NCBI GenBank assembly: GCA_021785805.1
Contig: JAJYEJ010000001.1
Coordinates: 4,317 to 68,316, forward strand
Length of the DNA: 64,000 nucleotides
Reading direction: 5' to 3'
Origin: Microcaldota archaeon
GTDB taxonomy: Archaea > Micrarchaeota > Micrarchaeia > Micrarchaeales > Micrarchaeaceae
This document shows, in pieces, positions 1 through 7,421 of this stretch; the stretch's first letter is position 1; every line of letters starts with the position of its first letter. Under the pieces are notes generated by a model that was not told the origin of the DNA, searched no databases, and was given only the letters and a program-made list of their open reading frames with translations. The position numbers and the translations under genes were made by a program.

Positions 1-495
1 TGCCGCTACCCTGTTGTGCGGCAGCCCTGAGCCTGAGAATATAGGCAGCTTCTGCCCCCTTACCAGCGTGTTCATGCCGTCTATCGTTGATATCCCGGTC
101 TGGATGAACTCCGATGGCTCTTCCCTCGAGTATGGGTTTATCGCGCTTCCGGTTATGTCTATGCGGTCACCGCTGTGTATCGGTGTTCCGCCGTCTCTGG
201 GCCTTCCCATCCCGTCGAATACTCTTCCAAGCATGTCTGTGCTCACCGCGAGCCTCGCGGTCTCTCCGGTGAATCTCACCTTCGTGTTCTCCAGGTCGAC
301 ACCTCTGGTCTCCCCGAATGACTGGACGATCGCCATCCCGTCTCTGCTGTCGAGCACCTGACCTATTATCTGCCTACCATCATCAAGGTTGACGCTGGCC
401 ATCTCCCCGTATGCAGCGTCCTTTACCCCCTGGACGAAGAGCAAAACGCTTGTCGTTTGGTTCACTGTCTTGTAATATACATCGCTCATGCTCAT
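1..495 (-). CDS. atpB: A1Ao ATP synthase subunit B, 5' part only
   Basis: The non-catalytic nucleotide-binding subunit of the A1 head of the archaeal ATP synthase, on the cytoplasmic face. Only the N-terminal 165 residues are in the window; the gene runs off the left edge. The beta-barrel domain is followed by the family's ISTIDGMNTLVRGQKLPIFSG region, where subunit B has SGSGLPHN instead of a Walker A loop. The ATG at 493-495 is preceded by GGTGA; a second in-frame ATG lies at 489. It follows atpA by 10 bp and is the last visible gene of the operon. Confidence 0.96.
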   Translation of the reverse strand, partial: MSMSDVYYKTVNQTTSVLLFVQGVKDAAYGEMASVNLDDGRQIIGQVLDSRDGMAIVQSFGETRGVDLENTKVRFTGETARLAVSTDMLGRVFDGMGRPRDGGTPIHSGDRIDITGSAINPYSREEPSEFIQTGISTIDGMNTLVRGQKLPIFSGSGLPHNRVAA

Positions 496-505
496 GTTTT
501 CACCA

Positions 506-2260
506 TCACTTCGCTTGCACCACAATCATGTCAAGATCGTTAATCGCCTTCGATGTGTCCTTGAAGTAGGAATCCATCTGGTCCTCCTTGACATACTTCA
601 TCCTGGCTATCTTCTGCTTGGCATCAGTCTTAAGGAGCTGCTCCACGAGGACCCCTCTCCCTACCGCAGCCTTTTCCTTTTCGTAGAGGTTCATTATCGA
701 CTTCATCATCAGGTATTGCTTCCTCATCGATGTGAACGTGTCGACCTCATCGTAAGCGTTCTGCTGCAGGTAGTCCTCCCGTATGACCTTCGCTATGTCG
801 AGCGTCATCTTCTCCTCTTCCGGAAGCGCGTCGTACCCTACAAGCTGCACGATCTCGTTAATCTCCGCCTCTTTCTGCAGTACGCTCATGGACTTCTGGT
901 ACATCTCTGTCCACTCCTTGTTGACCTTCTGGATGTACCAGTTCTTCAGCTCATCTATGTATAGTGAATAGCTGTTCAGCCAGTTAATCGATGGGAAGTG
1001 CCTCCTGTTCGCAAGCGATGCGTCGAGTGCCCAGAACACCCTTGTTACCCTGAGCGTGTTCTGCGACACCGGCTCCGAAGTGTCTCCGCCCGGGGGCGAC
1101 ACCGCACCTATCGCAGTTATGGATCCGGTCTCGTCGTTGAGCACGGTGACCCTTCCTGCACGTTCATAGAACTCGGCGACCTTCCTTCCCAGGTAAGCCG
1201 GATATCCCTCCTCGCCAGGCATCTCCTCGAGCCTTCCTGATATCTCCCTCAGGGCTTCTGCCCATCTTGAGGTGCTGTCCGCCATGAGCGCGACGTTGTA
1301 TCCCATGTCCCTGTAGTATTCCGCCAGTGTAATGCCGGTGTAGATGCTTGCTTCTCTTGCAGCCACTGGCATGTTCGATGTGTTGGCTATCAGTATGGTC
1401 CTATCCATAAGCGGCTTTCCAGTCTTGGGGTCCTTTAGCTGCGGGAACTCCGTAAGAATGTCTGTCATCTCGTTCCCCCGTTCCCCGCAACCGACATACA
1501 CCACAATCTCCGTATCGCTCCACTTTGCCAGCTGGTGCTGTATTACGGTTTTGCCTGACCCGAATGGTCCTGGCACTGCGGCCGTTCCCCCCTTTGCTAC
1601 CGGGAACAGCGTGTCCACTACCCTCTGCCCGGTTATGAGCGGTATCTCCGGAGGCAGCTTAGCCTTTACCGGTCTTGGTATCCTCACAGGCCACTTCTGT
1701 GAAAGCTTGAGCTCTTTCTTCTTTCCATCATCGCCCTTGACATAACCTATCACATCTTCGATAGTGAACTCCCCTCCGTCGAGCCTGTCCAGCGTTCCGC
1801 TGATCCCGAACGGGACCAGGACCTTGTGCTTTATCAGGCTTGTCTCCTGTATCTCGCCCAGTATGTCCCCTGGCTTGACCTTCGCACCCTTCTTCGCCGT
1901 AGGAATGAAGTCCCATTTCTTCTTCGTATCGACAGGCTCTACGTTGACCCCCCTCGCTATGAAGTCCCCGCTTATCGCCTTGATCTTGTCAAGCGGTCTC
2001 TGTATCCCATCGTATATTGAGCCTATGAGGCCAGGCCCCAGGACTACCGAGAGTTGGGAGCCGGTGTTCTCCACCGGCTCGCCCGGCCTTATGCCTGTCG
2101 TATCCTCGTAGACCTGTATTATCGCTTTGCCGGAATCAAGCCTTATTATCTCACCTACAAGGCCCTCATTGCCCACCTTGACCACGTCGTACATCTGTGC
2201 GTTCTCAAGGTCAACCGCAACTACCACTGGACCTGATACTCTTTGTATTCTTCCGCTCAT
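506..2260 (-). CDS. atpA: A1Ao ATP synthase catalytic subunit A
   Basis: The catalytic subunit that makes or hydrolyses ATP in the A1 head. The 584-residue length is normal for the family and leaves no room for an intein. The Walker A loop GPFGSGKT is at residues 231-238, after the barrel domain and the bulge insertion characteristic of A/V-type subunit A. The segment with ALMADSTSRWAEALREISGR, the Walker B/arginine-finger region, is also present. The start ATG overlaps the atpF stop by 4 bp (ATGA), implying translational coupling. Confidence 0.98.
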   Translation of the reverse strand: MSGRIQRVSGPVVVAVDLENAQMYDVVKVGNEGLVGEIIRLDSGKAIIQVYEDTTGIRPGEPVENTGSQLSVVLGPGLIGSIYDGIQRPLDKIKAISGDFIARGVNVEPVDTKKKWDFIPTAKKGAKVKPGDILGEIQETSLIKHKVLVPFGISGTLDRLDGGEFTIEDVIGYVKGDDGKKKELKLSQKWPVRIPRPVKAKLPPEIPLITGQRVVDTLFPVAKGGTAAVPGPFGSGKTVIQHQLAKWSDTEIVVYVGCGERGNEMTDILTEFPQLKDPKTGKPLMDRTILIANTSNMPVAAREASIYTGITLAEYYRDMGYNVALMADSTSRWAEALREISGRLEEMPGEEGYPAYLGRKVAEFYERAGRVTVLNDETGSITAIGAVSPPGGDTSEPVSQNTLRVTRVFWALDASLANRRHFPSINWLNSYSLYIDELKNWYIQKVNKEWTEMYQKSMSVLQKEAEINEIVQLVGYDALPEEEKMTLDIAKVIREDYLQQNAYDEVDTFTSMRKQYLMMKSIMNLYEKEKAAVGRGVLVEQLLKTDAKQKIARMKYVKEDQMDSYFKDTSKAINDLDMIVVQAK

Positions 2261-2598
2261 TTAGCTGCACCCTTTGTTCCTAGTTTGCTTATATCAACTC
2301 CGAGGACCCTCTTCGCAAGCGCCTCAACGGATTCGCGGTCTGCCTCCTCCCCAGGAAGTGGTATGAACACCACCAATGGGCTGATGGAGGTTTCCGCTAC
2401 CCTCAGCGTATTTGTGTCCATGTGGGACTTAAGCCCCTCGGATACGATTATGAGATTGTATGATTTGACACCTATGAGCTGCGTGAACATGTTGACTGCC
2501 TCCCTGCCCTCAGTGAGGAAGACGTCCTTTATGCCGATTAGCTTGAAGCCCAGCACAAGTGACCTCTCACCTATGACGGCGATCTTTTCGAATTTCAT
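2257..2598 (-). CDS. atpF: A1Ao ATP synthase subunit F
   Basis: The small central-stalk subunit that sits in the rotor with D and C. It has 113 residues with the typical Rossmann-like start (KIAVIGERSLVLGFKLIGIKDVF) and a variable C-terminal tail (GVDISKLGTKGAAK). It lies between atpC, 20 bp upstream, and atpA, with a 4-bp overlap. This is the usual archaeal C-F-A-B order. Confidence 0.94.
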   Translation of the reverse strand: MKFEKIAVIGERSLVLGFKLIGIKDVFLTEGREAVNMFTQLIGVKSYNLIIVSEGLKSHMDTNTLRVAETSISPLVVFIPLPGEEADRESVEALAKRVLGVDISKLGTKGAAK

Positions 2599-2618
2599 CT
2601 TTCCACTCTTCCTTCCCT

Positions 2619-3677
2619 CTATTTCTCTATGTACTTCAGTATCCTGAGCCTGTCGGTCCGCTCATCGCTTATCTTGTAGTACTTGCCAAGCCATATCGTC
2701 CTGAGCTCATCCCTTTCCATCTCGGACCTCAGCACGAAAGAGAATATGAACTCCAGCGACATGACTATGCTTTCGAAGAGCTTCAGGTATTTCCTGTAGA
2801 CCTCCCTCCTGAGCGCAGTGTCGAAGTACGACGCGAACTGGTCCTCCTTGTAGGCCTCGAACGCGTCGTCAATCCTGTACGGTATGTAGTTCTTCAGCGC
2901 ATATATCTCCTTCGACGCCATTTCATTGAGCTTCTGCTCTGACAGCGTTCCCCCTTTGATAAGGTACGGGGAGACGTTAGTTACCTTCTCCCCTATAGCC
3001 TTAATCACGGTCATTATGTTCTTGATATCGATCGTCTCCTTTATGTATGAGAGAAGCAGGGCTTCGCTCCCGTTGGAGAACTTGAAGGTGTTTATCATAT
3101 TATTATAATAGTACACGTCGAGCGCGGTTATCATGCCGGATATGTCATTGGTCTTCTTGTAGTCCTCGATGTGCTTGAGCATTATTGTGCCATAGCCATA
3201 TTTGACAAGCAGGGAAACCACTCCGTCGACATCCTTCTGCGATATCATGTTTATGTACTCGCTCCTGCTCAGAACTCCGCTGAATGTCCCGACAGGTATG
3301 TTGCGCTCCACCATCAGGAAAGCTTCCGTGTGCTCGATGTCGTAGCCAAGCACTTTCGATGACAGTATCGTCTTTATGTTCTCTATGTCCCACTTGCTCA
3401 GGTAGGATGAGATGAACTGCTTCGCGGAGTTCGGAAGTGCGAACATCGCGCTCCTTATCATGCGCATCATGTGGGCGTTTATCACGACCTCCATCAGGTC
3501 GGGGATTCTGTAAAGGCTTGAGAACGCGTCGATCTCCTTCCTGTAGCTCGTTGAGCTCAGCGACTTTAGGAACTCGTCGTCGCTCTTCTGCTGCAGCTCA
3601 TCCATGAACGATGTGCTCAGGAACTCGGGACGTAGCACTTTTAGTCTTCCATAAGTGCCAGTGTAGCCCGCATCCAT
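2619..3677 (-). CDS. atpC: A1Ao ATP synthase subunit C
   Basis: The funnel-shaped rotor subunit (V-type d homologue) that couples the central stalk to the membrane ring. At 352 residues it has the expected length. It is mostly helical, with the diagnostic DIENIKTILSSKVLGYD segment and a repeated three-lobed organisation. The ATG is in the atp series, 2 bp after the atpE stop. Function is assigned from family resemblance and operon position. Confidence 0.93.
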   Translation of the reverse strand: MDAGYTGTYGRLKVLRPEFLSTSFMDELQQKSDDEFLKSLSSTSYRKEIDAFSSLYRIPDLMEVVINAHMMRMIRSAMFALPNSAKQFISSYLSKWDIENIKTILSSKVLGYDIEHTEAFLMVERNIPVGTFSGVLSRSEYINMISQKDVDGVVSLLVKYGYGTIMLKHIEDYKKTNDISGMITALDVYYYNNMINTFKFSNGSEALLLSYIKETIDIKNIMTVIKAIGEKVTNVSPYLIKGGTLSEQKLNEMASKEIYALKNYIPYRIDDAFEAYKEDQFASYFDTALRREVYRKYLKLFESIVMSLEFIFSFVLRSEMERDELRTIWLGKYYKISDERTDRLRILKYIEK

Positions 3678-3679
3678 CT

Positions 3680-4249
3680 TTATCCCTTTTGAATCATCTT
3701 TAGTATCTGCACCGCTATGTCTTCCTTCACCATGGAGAAGAGGTTCTCCAGCGTGTAGTCTATTGAGAGCCTGCCGTCTTTAGAGACCGCCTTAAGCCCC
3801 CCGGAGAATTCCTCCTTTGACTCCTTTGGGTCTATACCCTTGGCTACCTTCAGCTTCGGAAGATCGCGCTTCTGCAGGTACAGCATGCAGTCGCTGCCAA
3901 GCTCATCGTAAGCGGCTTTGGCGAGCTTGTTCAGGAGACCGGGATAGTCTGCCCCTTTGGCATAGTCATTGAGCGACTCACGCACCTCGTCGAGCGTGCT
4001 GTTGATGGTGCTCTCGAGAGCCTCGCCGTATATCCTTCTTGCTTCTATGTTTGCTCTAGAAAGCTCCCTGGCGAGCAGCCTTGAGGAGTCTCCCTGTGCC
4101 TTCTGCTCCATGTGCCTGTTGTAAGCCTCCGCGCGCTTCTGCGCTTCCTCCGTCTCGCGCTTGGCGTTATTCTCGGCTTCCACGGCTATCTGGGACATCT
4201 TAGCCTTGGTGTCCCGCTCGATGTTAGCCAATATCTCTTCAAGTCCCAT
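3680..4249 (-). CDS. atpE: A1Ao ATP synthase subunit E (peripheral stalk)
   Basis: A peripheral-stalk subunit. The N-terminal half is a long charged coiled coil rich in A, E, K and R (about residues 1-90). The C-terminal globular domain is typical of E subunits. I prefer the ATG at 4249 (GLEEILANIE start), with GGTG about nine bases upstream. A GTG at 4261 would add four residues but has no ribosome site. In archaea E pairs with subunit H, and no H gene is visible in this operon. Confidence 0.92.
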   Translation of the reverse strand: MGLEEILANIERDTKAKMSQIAVEAENNAKRETEEAQKRAEAYNRHMEQKAQGDSSRLLARELSRANIEARRIYGEALESTINSTLDEVRESLNDYAKGADYPGLLNKLAKAAYDELGSDCMLYLQKRDLPKLKVAKGIDPKESKEEFSGGLKAVSKDGRLSIDYTLENLFSMVKEDIAVQILKMIQKG

Positions 4250-4274
4250 GCGAATCTGCACCCGCTTTGGAGGC

Positions 4275-4499
4275 TTACAGTATCTGCAACAGCAGTATGA
4301 GCCCGAGAACGAATCCGACTATCCACAACGTTTCAGGGATGACGAAGAAGAACAGCACCTGCCCGAACTTCTCCGGCTTTTCGCCGATTATTCCCATTCC
4401 TGCAGCGCCTATTCCGCTCTGCGCTATTCCGGTACCTATAAGACCGCCTGCGATCGACAATGCAGCCGCGACCGCAAAGAGAGGATCTGTGCTTGCCAT
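4275..4499 (-). CDS. atpK: A1Ao ATP synthase proteolipid subunit K (c-ring)
   Basis: The rotor-ring proteolipid. It has 74 residues forming one helical hairpin: helix 1 is Gly/Ala-rich (about residues 8-36), the polar loop is EKPEKFGQ, and helix 2 carries the ion-binding carboxylate Glu56 (VIPETL). It is the first gene of the visible atp operon. The stator subunit I, often found beside K, is not upstream. A TATA box lies about 110 bp upstream of the start. Confidence 0.95.
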   Translation of the reverse strand: MASTDPLFAVAAALSIAGGLIGTGIAQSGIGAAGMGIIGEKPEKFGQVLFFFVIPETLWIVGFVLGLILLLQIL

Positions 4500-4609
4500 T
4501 ATTTCACCATTTTGAACATTATTCGCTTGACGGACTCCCGAGTCAGCCGTCGATTTTCAGAAGGTATCAGCCTTCATCAGGCCGATGCAGATATATTCTA
4601 ACACTTACA

Positions 4610-4617
4610 TTTATAAA
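4610..4617 (-). promoter_or_regulatory. TATA box of the atp operon
   Basis: A TTTATAAA element reading leftward. A transcript starting about 25 bp downstream would have an atpK leader of roughly 85-90 nt, longer than most leaders in this window. Confidence 0.6.
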
Positions 4618-4725
4618 CTTAATGCATTTTATCTGGCAATGCATATGGATGAGCCCTGAGAAGTACGTTCATCTGTCAATAGCGCTTAAACGGGTGACGT
4701 ATTTCCTCTCGATTGGAGGAGGTGA

Positions 4726-4733
4726 TTAAATAT
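4726..4733 (+). promoter_or_regulatory. TATA box of a putative small RNA
   Basis: TTAAATAT preceded by purine-rich GGAGGAGGTGA, a good BRE/TATA pair. The predicted start, about 25 bp downstream, falls at about 4755, exactly where the first arm of a perfect inverted repeat begins. No open reading frame starts nearby. The core ATTAAATAT recurs at 4895-4903 in front of the next gene. Confidence 0.5.
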
Positions 4734-4754
4734 CCCTATGCCACATCATATAGA

Positions 4755-4870
4755 GTTGGGCATACGTTCTTTTAGGGTTTCACGCCCTTCCGCAATGCCC
4801 AACGAACCGGAAGGGGTGCCACGCTAGGCTAATCCTGCCCTTTGATGAAGAGTGCCGTCAGCCTGCCGTG
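4755..4870 (+). ncRNA. Putative structured small RNA
   Basis: A non-coding stretch between two divergent transcription units, starting where a strong TATA box predicts the RNA 5' end. It has two perfect stems that interleave: GTTGGGCAT (4755-4763) with ATGCCCAAC (4795-4803), and CCCTTCCG (4785-4792) with CGGAAGGG (4808-4815). The last connecting loop is only 4 nt, so the two stems are probably alternatives rather than one full pseudoknot. I considered 5S rRNA, SRP RNA and tRNA and could fit none. The 3' end is a guess. Confidence 0.4.
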
Positions 4871-4925
4871 TAGATGCCGAATGGTACAGAAGCTATTAAA
4901 TATGGGAGCCGTGCAATATATTACG

Positions 4926-5192
4926 ATGGCGACCTATCGGGTGTTGATAGGAGAAGGGAAAGGAGAATACGAGGGCAACTATGTTGCGGTAGCTGAGCTG
5001 CCTACAGGAGGCTGTCTTGTGGCTGTCGCGCCTACCAGGAAAGAGGCGTACAAGCGCATAAAGATAGGGTTAGACTACTACAGGCACAAGATGGAGTACA
5101 CCGGCTTCCAAGTGGATGAGGATGGAGGAGAATTTGAGGCTCCACAACTCGGAATGGTTCCTATCGGGGAAGAGCCGCAGCTGAACAACTGA
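4926..5192 (+). CDS. HicB-like small protein
   Basis: An 88-residue protein. The N-terminal beta-strand pattern (TYRVLIGEG, GNYVAVAELPTGGCLVAVAPT) followed by a helix (RKEAYKRIKIGLDYYRHKM) resembles the partly degraded RNase H fold of HicB antitoxins. No HicA toxin gene is adjacent, so a toxin-antitoxin role is not supported. I chose the ATG at 4926 because ATTAAATA at 4895-4902 places the transcript start at the ATG, giving a leaderless mRNA. A longer frame from 4842 would start upstream of that promoter. Confidence 0.7.
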   Translation: MATYRVLIGEGKGEYEGNYVAVAELPTGGCLVAVAPTRKEAYKRIKIGLDYYRHKMEYTGFQVDEDGGEFEAPQLGMVPIGEEPQLNN

Positions 5193-5294
5193 TTGCCTAC
5201 ACAGTAGAGAACCGACCTTGCAGCGGTATTTGTAATTTTGCAAAGCATTTACAAAGTCTTAAAGAGATTGCGGTGAAAGATTCTCTGTGATTCT

Positions 5295-6755
5295 ATGGCA
5301 AGTCAGAAGAAACCTAATCTTAAGGGGGACGCTAGCCAACAGGGTGCAGGCGAGTCCATACCCATGTCGGATCCTAAACCAATGCCAAGCCAGGGCAATA
5401 ATACCTCGGCTCCGGTGGCTAGGGCACAGGGTTCAGGCATCATGAAATACGCGTTAATAGGTATAGTCGCCATAGTGATAATAGCAGTAGTGGCTTTGCT
5501 GCTGTCAGGGAGCAATGGCGCACCCAGCCAGCTCACCGGCGCCCTTTCGCAGAAGACATTGAACGCTACCGCGCTGGGCAAAGTGATAGCGCAGAAGGTC
5601 AACTCGACACCCGAATTCACCGTGAATTACTCCGGCTCTGCCATAATCAACGTCACAACCACCCTCGCCGGATCAGAAAGCATGACCATACCTGTGGTAT
5701 ACAAGTTCCAGAAATACTACAATGATTCAAGGACCGATATATCCTTGCAGGGTGTCCCATTCGTCGGGTCCATGGCGATATCATCATTACATATCAATGG
5801 CAAGAACTACACATGCGAACAGGGAGGATTTGGAAGCCTCGGAGGAAGCACAGGAGGCGGCATAACGTGCATGTCCCAGGCACAGCAGCCATCCCCGCTG
5901 TTAAATGAGACGGCATTAGACAATGGGCTCAACATGACGATAAATAACACCGCACAATCTACCTTCAGCGGACAGGCATGCACGGAAGCGAGAGGGGTTA
6001 TAAGGTACACTGAACCTCAGCTCGTATCAGGGTTCTCTCAGACAGGGCAGCAGTCGCCAAGCCTGAATGGCACCTTCTCAGCATGCTTCTCGAACAAGTA
6101 CTTCGTGCCCCTCACTCTGGATGTGCAGTTTACCGGAAAGAACTACACCGTGAAGTTCCACCTGAATGAGACGGCGATAAGCGCCACATCGTCAAAGAGC
6201 TACGTTACGGTGCTGCCGGCCCCGGTTGAGAACACGAGCTACATAACAGGAAGCACTAACATCAACGTGAGCGGCAATGGGAGTGGCAACTATGGCGGCA
6301 ACGGAAGCGGGAATTACGGCGGAAATGGGAACCTCATTGGCCCAAGCTGTTTGGCTAACGTCGGCTTCTTATGCAGTGGTCCGATAATGATGACCAACGG
6401 GACATTCGATGCGATAATAGGCCAGAATACTGGACAGACCATGCAGTATGTAGAGATGGCTTGCGCCGAATCGACCACTTCACAGCCACATGGGACTCCA
6501 TACGAGAGCCTGGACCTCAACGGAACAGCTTGGAGCGTAGGGATATACAACACGGACTTAGTCTCTGGTTCAGATGTATTCCTCAAAAACCTCCAATGCG
6601 TCGATTCTTATGGCAATCCGATAAGGAGCTTAGCTGTTGGCACAGAGGTGACTGGAGCTTTATGGATGCGCGTAGCAGCAAACTACACCGACGCAGAGAC
6701 AAACAACTGGAACTCGCCGCAGGAGGTAGGCGTCTTTAACGTGAAGGTAAGCTAA
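5295..6755 (+). CDS. Membrane-anchored extracellular protein, unknown function
   Basis: A 486-residue protein with a Ser/Gln/Pro-rich cytosolic N-terminus, one membrane helix at about residues 50-71, and a large outside domain. The outside domain is rich in Asn, Ser, Thr and Gly with many N-glycosylation sequons. It holds eight cysteines, an even number that fits disulfide bonding. A GNGSGNYG-type repeat at about residues 330-350 acts as a flexible linker before a C-terminal domain of about 130 residues. Probably a surface or secreted-anchored protein. I recognise no enzymatic motif. Confidence 0.85.
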   Translation: MASQKKPNLKGDASQQGAGESIPMSDPKPMPSQGNNTSAPVARAQGSGIMKYALIGIVAIVIIAVVALLLSGSNGAPSQLTGALSQKTLNATALGKVIAQKVNSTPEFTVNYSGSAIINVTTTLAGSESMTIPVVYKFQKYYNDSRTDISLQGVPFVGSMAISSLHINGKNYTCEQGGFGSLGGSTGGGITCMSQAQQPSPLLNETALDNGLNMTINNTAQSTFSGQACTEARGVIRYTEPQLVSGFSQTGQQSPSLNGTFSACFSNKYFVPLTLDVQFTGKNYTVKFHLNETAISATSSKSYVTVLPAPVENTSYITGSTNINVSGNGSGNYGGNGSGNYGGNGNLIGPSCLANVGFLCSGPIMMTNGTFDAIIGQNTGQTMQYVEMACAESTTSQPHGTPYESLDLNGTAWSVGIYNTDLVSGSDVFLKNLQCVDSYGNPIRSLAVGTEVTGALWMRVAANYTDAETNNWNSPQEVGVFNVKVS

Positions 6756-6791
6756 GCCGCCAATCCTCCTTTTCCTTTTCTTCATTTCTTC

Positions 6792-6823
6792 ATTTTTTTA
6801 CAACACGCAGCGCTGGCGCTGCG
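6792..6823. terminator. Terminator region between convergent genes
   Basis: A T-run (6793-6799) that can end the rightward gene, followed by a perfect hairpin (7-bp arms CGCAGCG/CGCTGCG at 6806-6812 and 6817-6823). It lies between two convergent genes and may act on both strands. Confidence 0.55.
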
Positions 6824-6853
6824 CGGTTTGATATACGATCGCATAAACAGCGA

Positions 6854-7420
6854 TTACGCTATGGTGGACATCTGCTTTCTATTTTTGAGCCCGAAGTGTC
6901 GCACTATCTCTTCGGCTACCTCCTTTGGGCCCTTCTCGGTGTTGTCTACCTTTAAGCTTCCTGTTATCGGAGGTTCTTTCGGCTCATTTCTTGAGCTTAG
7001 GTGCTCGATGAGCTGCCCATGCGTGGTTATCTTCCCGAACCCTTTCCTTGAATCCATGTCCACCCTCCTCAACAGTTCCGCCTGCCTGGCAGTGAGGTAG
7101 ACAAAACATACCCTTCCCCCATAACCTTCGGCCATCTTGACTACGCCATCGACAAGCTGGAGAGCCTCCTTTGTGTATCCCTTGACGAAAGCTGATGTGA
7201 ATATGAAGTCTACGCCCCCTCTGACCAGCGCTTCGATCACGTCCATTCTGACTTTCATCGACAGGGCGCTGTATTGGTCCGTGCCCCTGGCGAAGAACTT
7301 CAGCGCAAGGTCGTCGGAGATATGGTTGTGGAATACCACATACCCGGTAAGCTTTTCCAGCTCCATTGCCACGGTAAGCTTTCCTGCTGCCGGTGGTCCG
7401 TATATGAAGACAAGGTCCAT
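6854..7420 (-). CDS. P-loop nucleotide kinase-like protein
   Basis: A 188-residue P-loop protein of the AAA_33/zeta-toxin-like kinase group. GPPAAGK lies at residues 8-14, preceded by a hydrophobic strand. A downstream FTSAFVKG strand and a LID-like Arg-rich stretch (ELLRRVDMDSRKGFGK) follow. The substrate is unknown. The ATG at 7420 is chosen over an in-frame GTG at 7429 because GGTG sits seven bases before it. The start directly follows the HD-CoaD fusion stop (TAAAATG), so a step next to CoA synthesis is possible but unproven. Confidence 0.75.
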   Translation of the reverse strand: MDLVFIYGPPAAGKLTVAMELEKLTGYVVFHNHISDDLALKFFARGTDQYSALSMKVRMDVIEALVRGGVDFIFTSAFVKGYTKEALQLVDGVVKMAEGYGGRVCFVYLTARQAELLRRVDMDSRKGFGKITTHGQLIEHLSSRNEPKEPPITGSLKVDNTEKGPKEVAEEIVRHFGLKNRKQMSTIA

Positions 7421-7421
7421 T

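Noticed and set aside
488..964. A plus-strand protein opposite atpA.
   Set aside because: Shadow frame of the well-conserved atpA gene, with no promoter or family resemblance. The same applies to the long plus-strand frames opposite gyrA, gyrB, valS and the HD-CoaD gene.
4755..4815. A full H-type pseudoknot.
   Set aside because: The third connecting loop is only 4 nt and would have to span a 9-bp stem, so alternative stems are more plausible.
4755..4870. 5S rRNA, SRP RNA or a tRNA.
   Set aside because: CGAACCGGAAG recalls part of 5S or the SRP helix 8 tip, but the terminal helix, length and other conserved loops do not fit. No T-arm is present.
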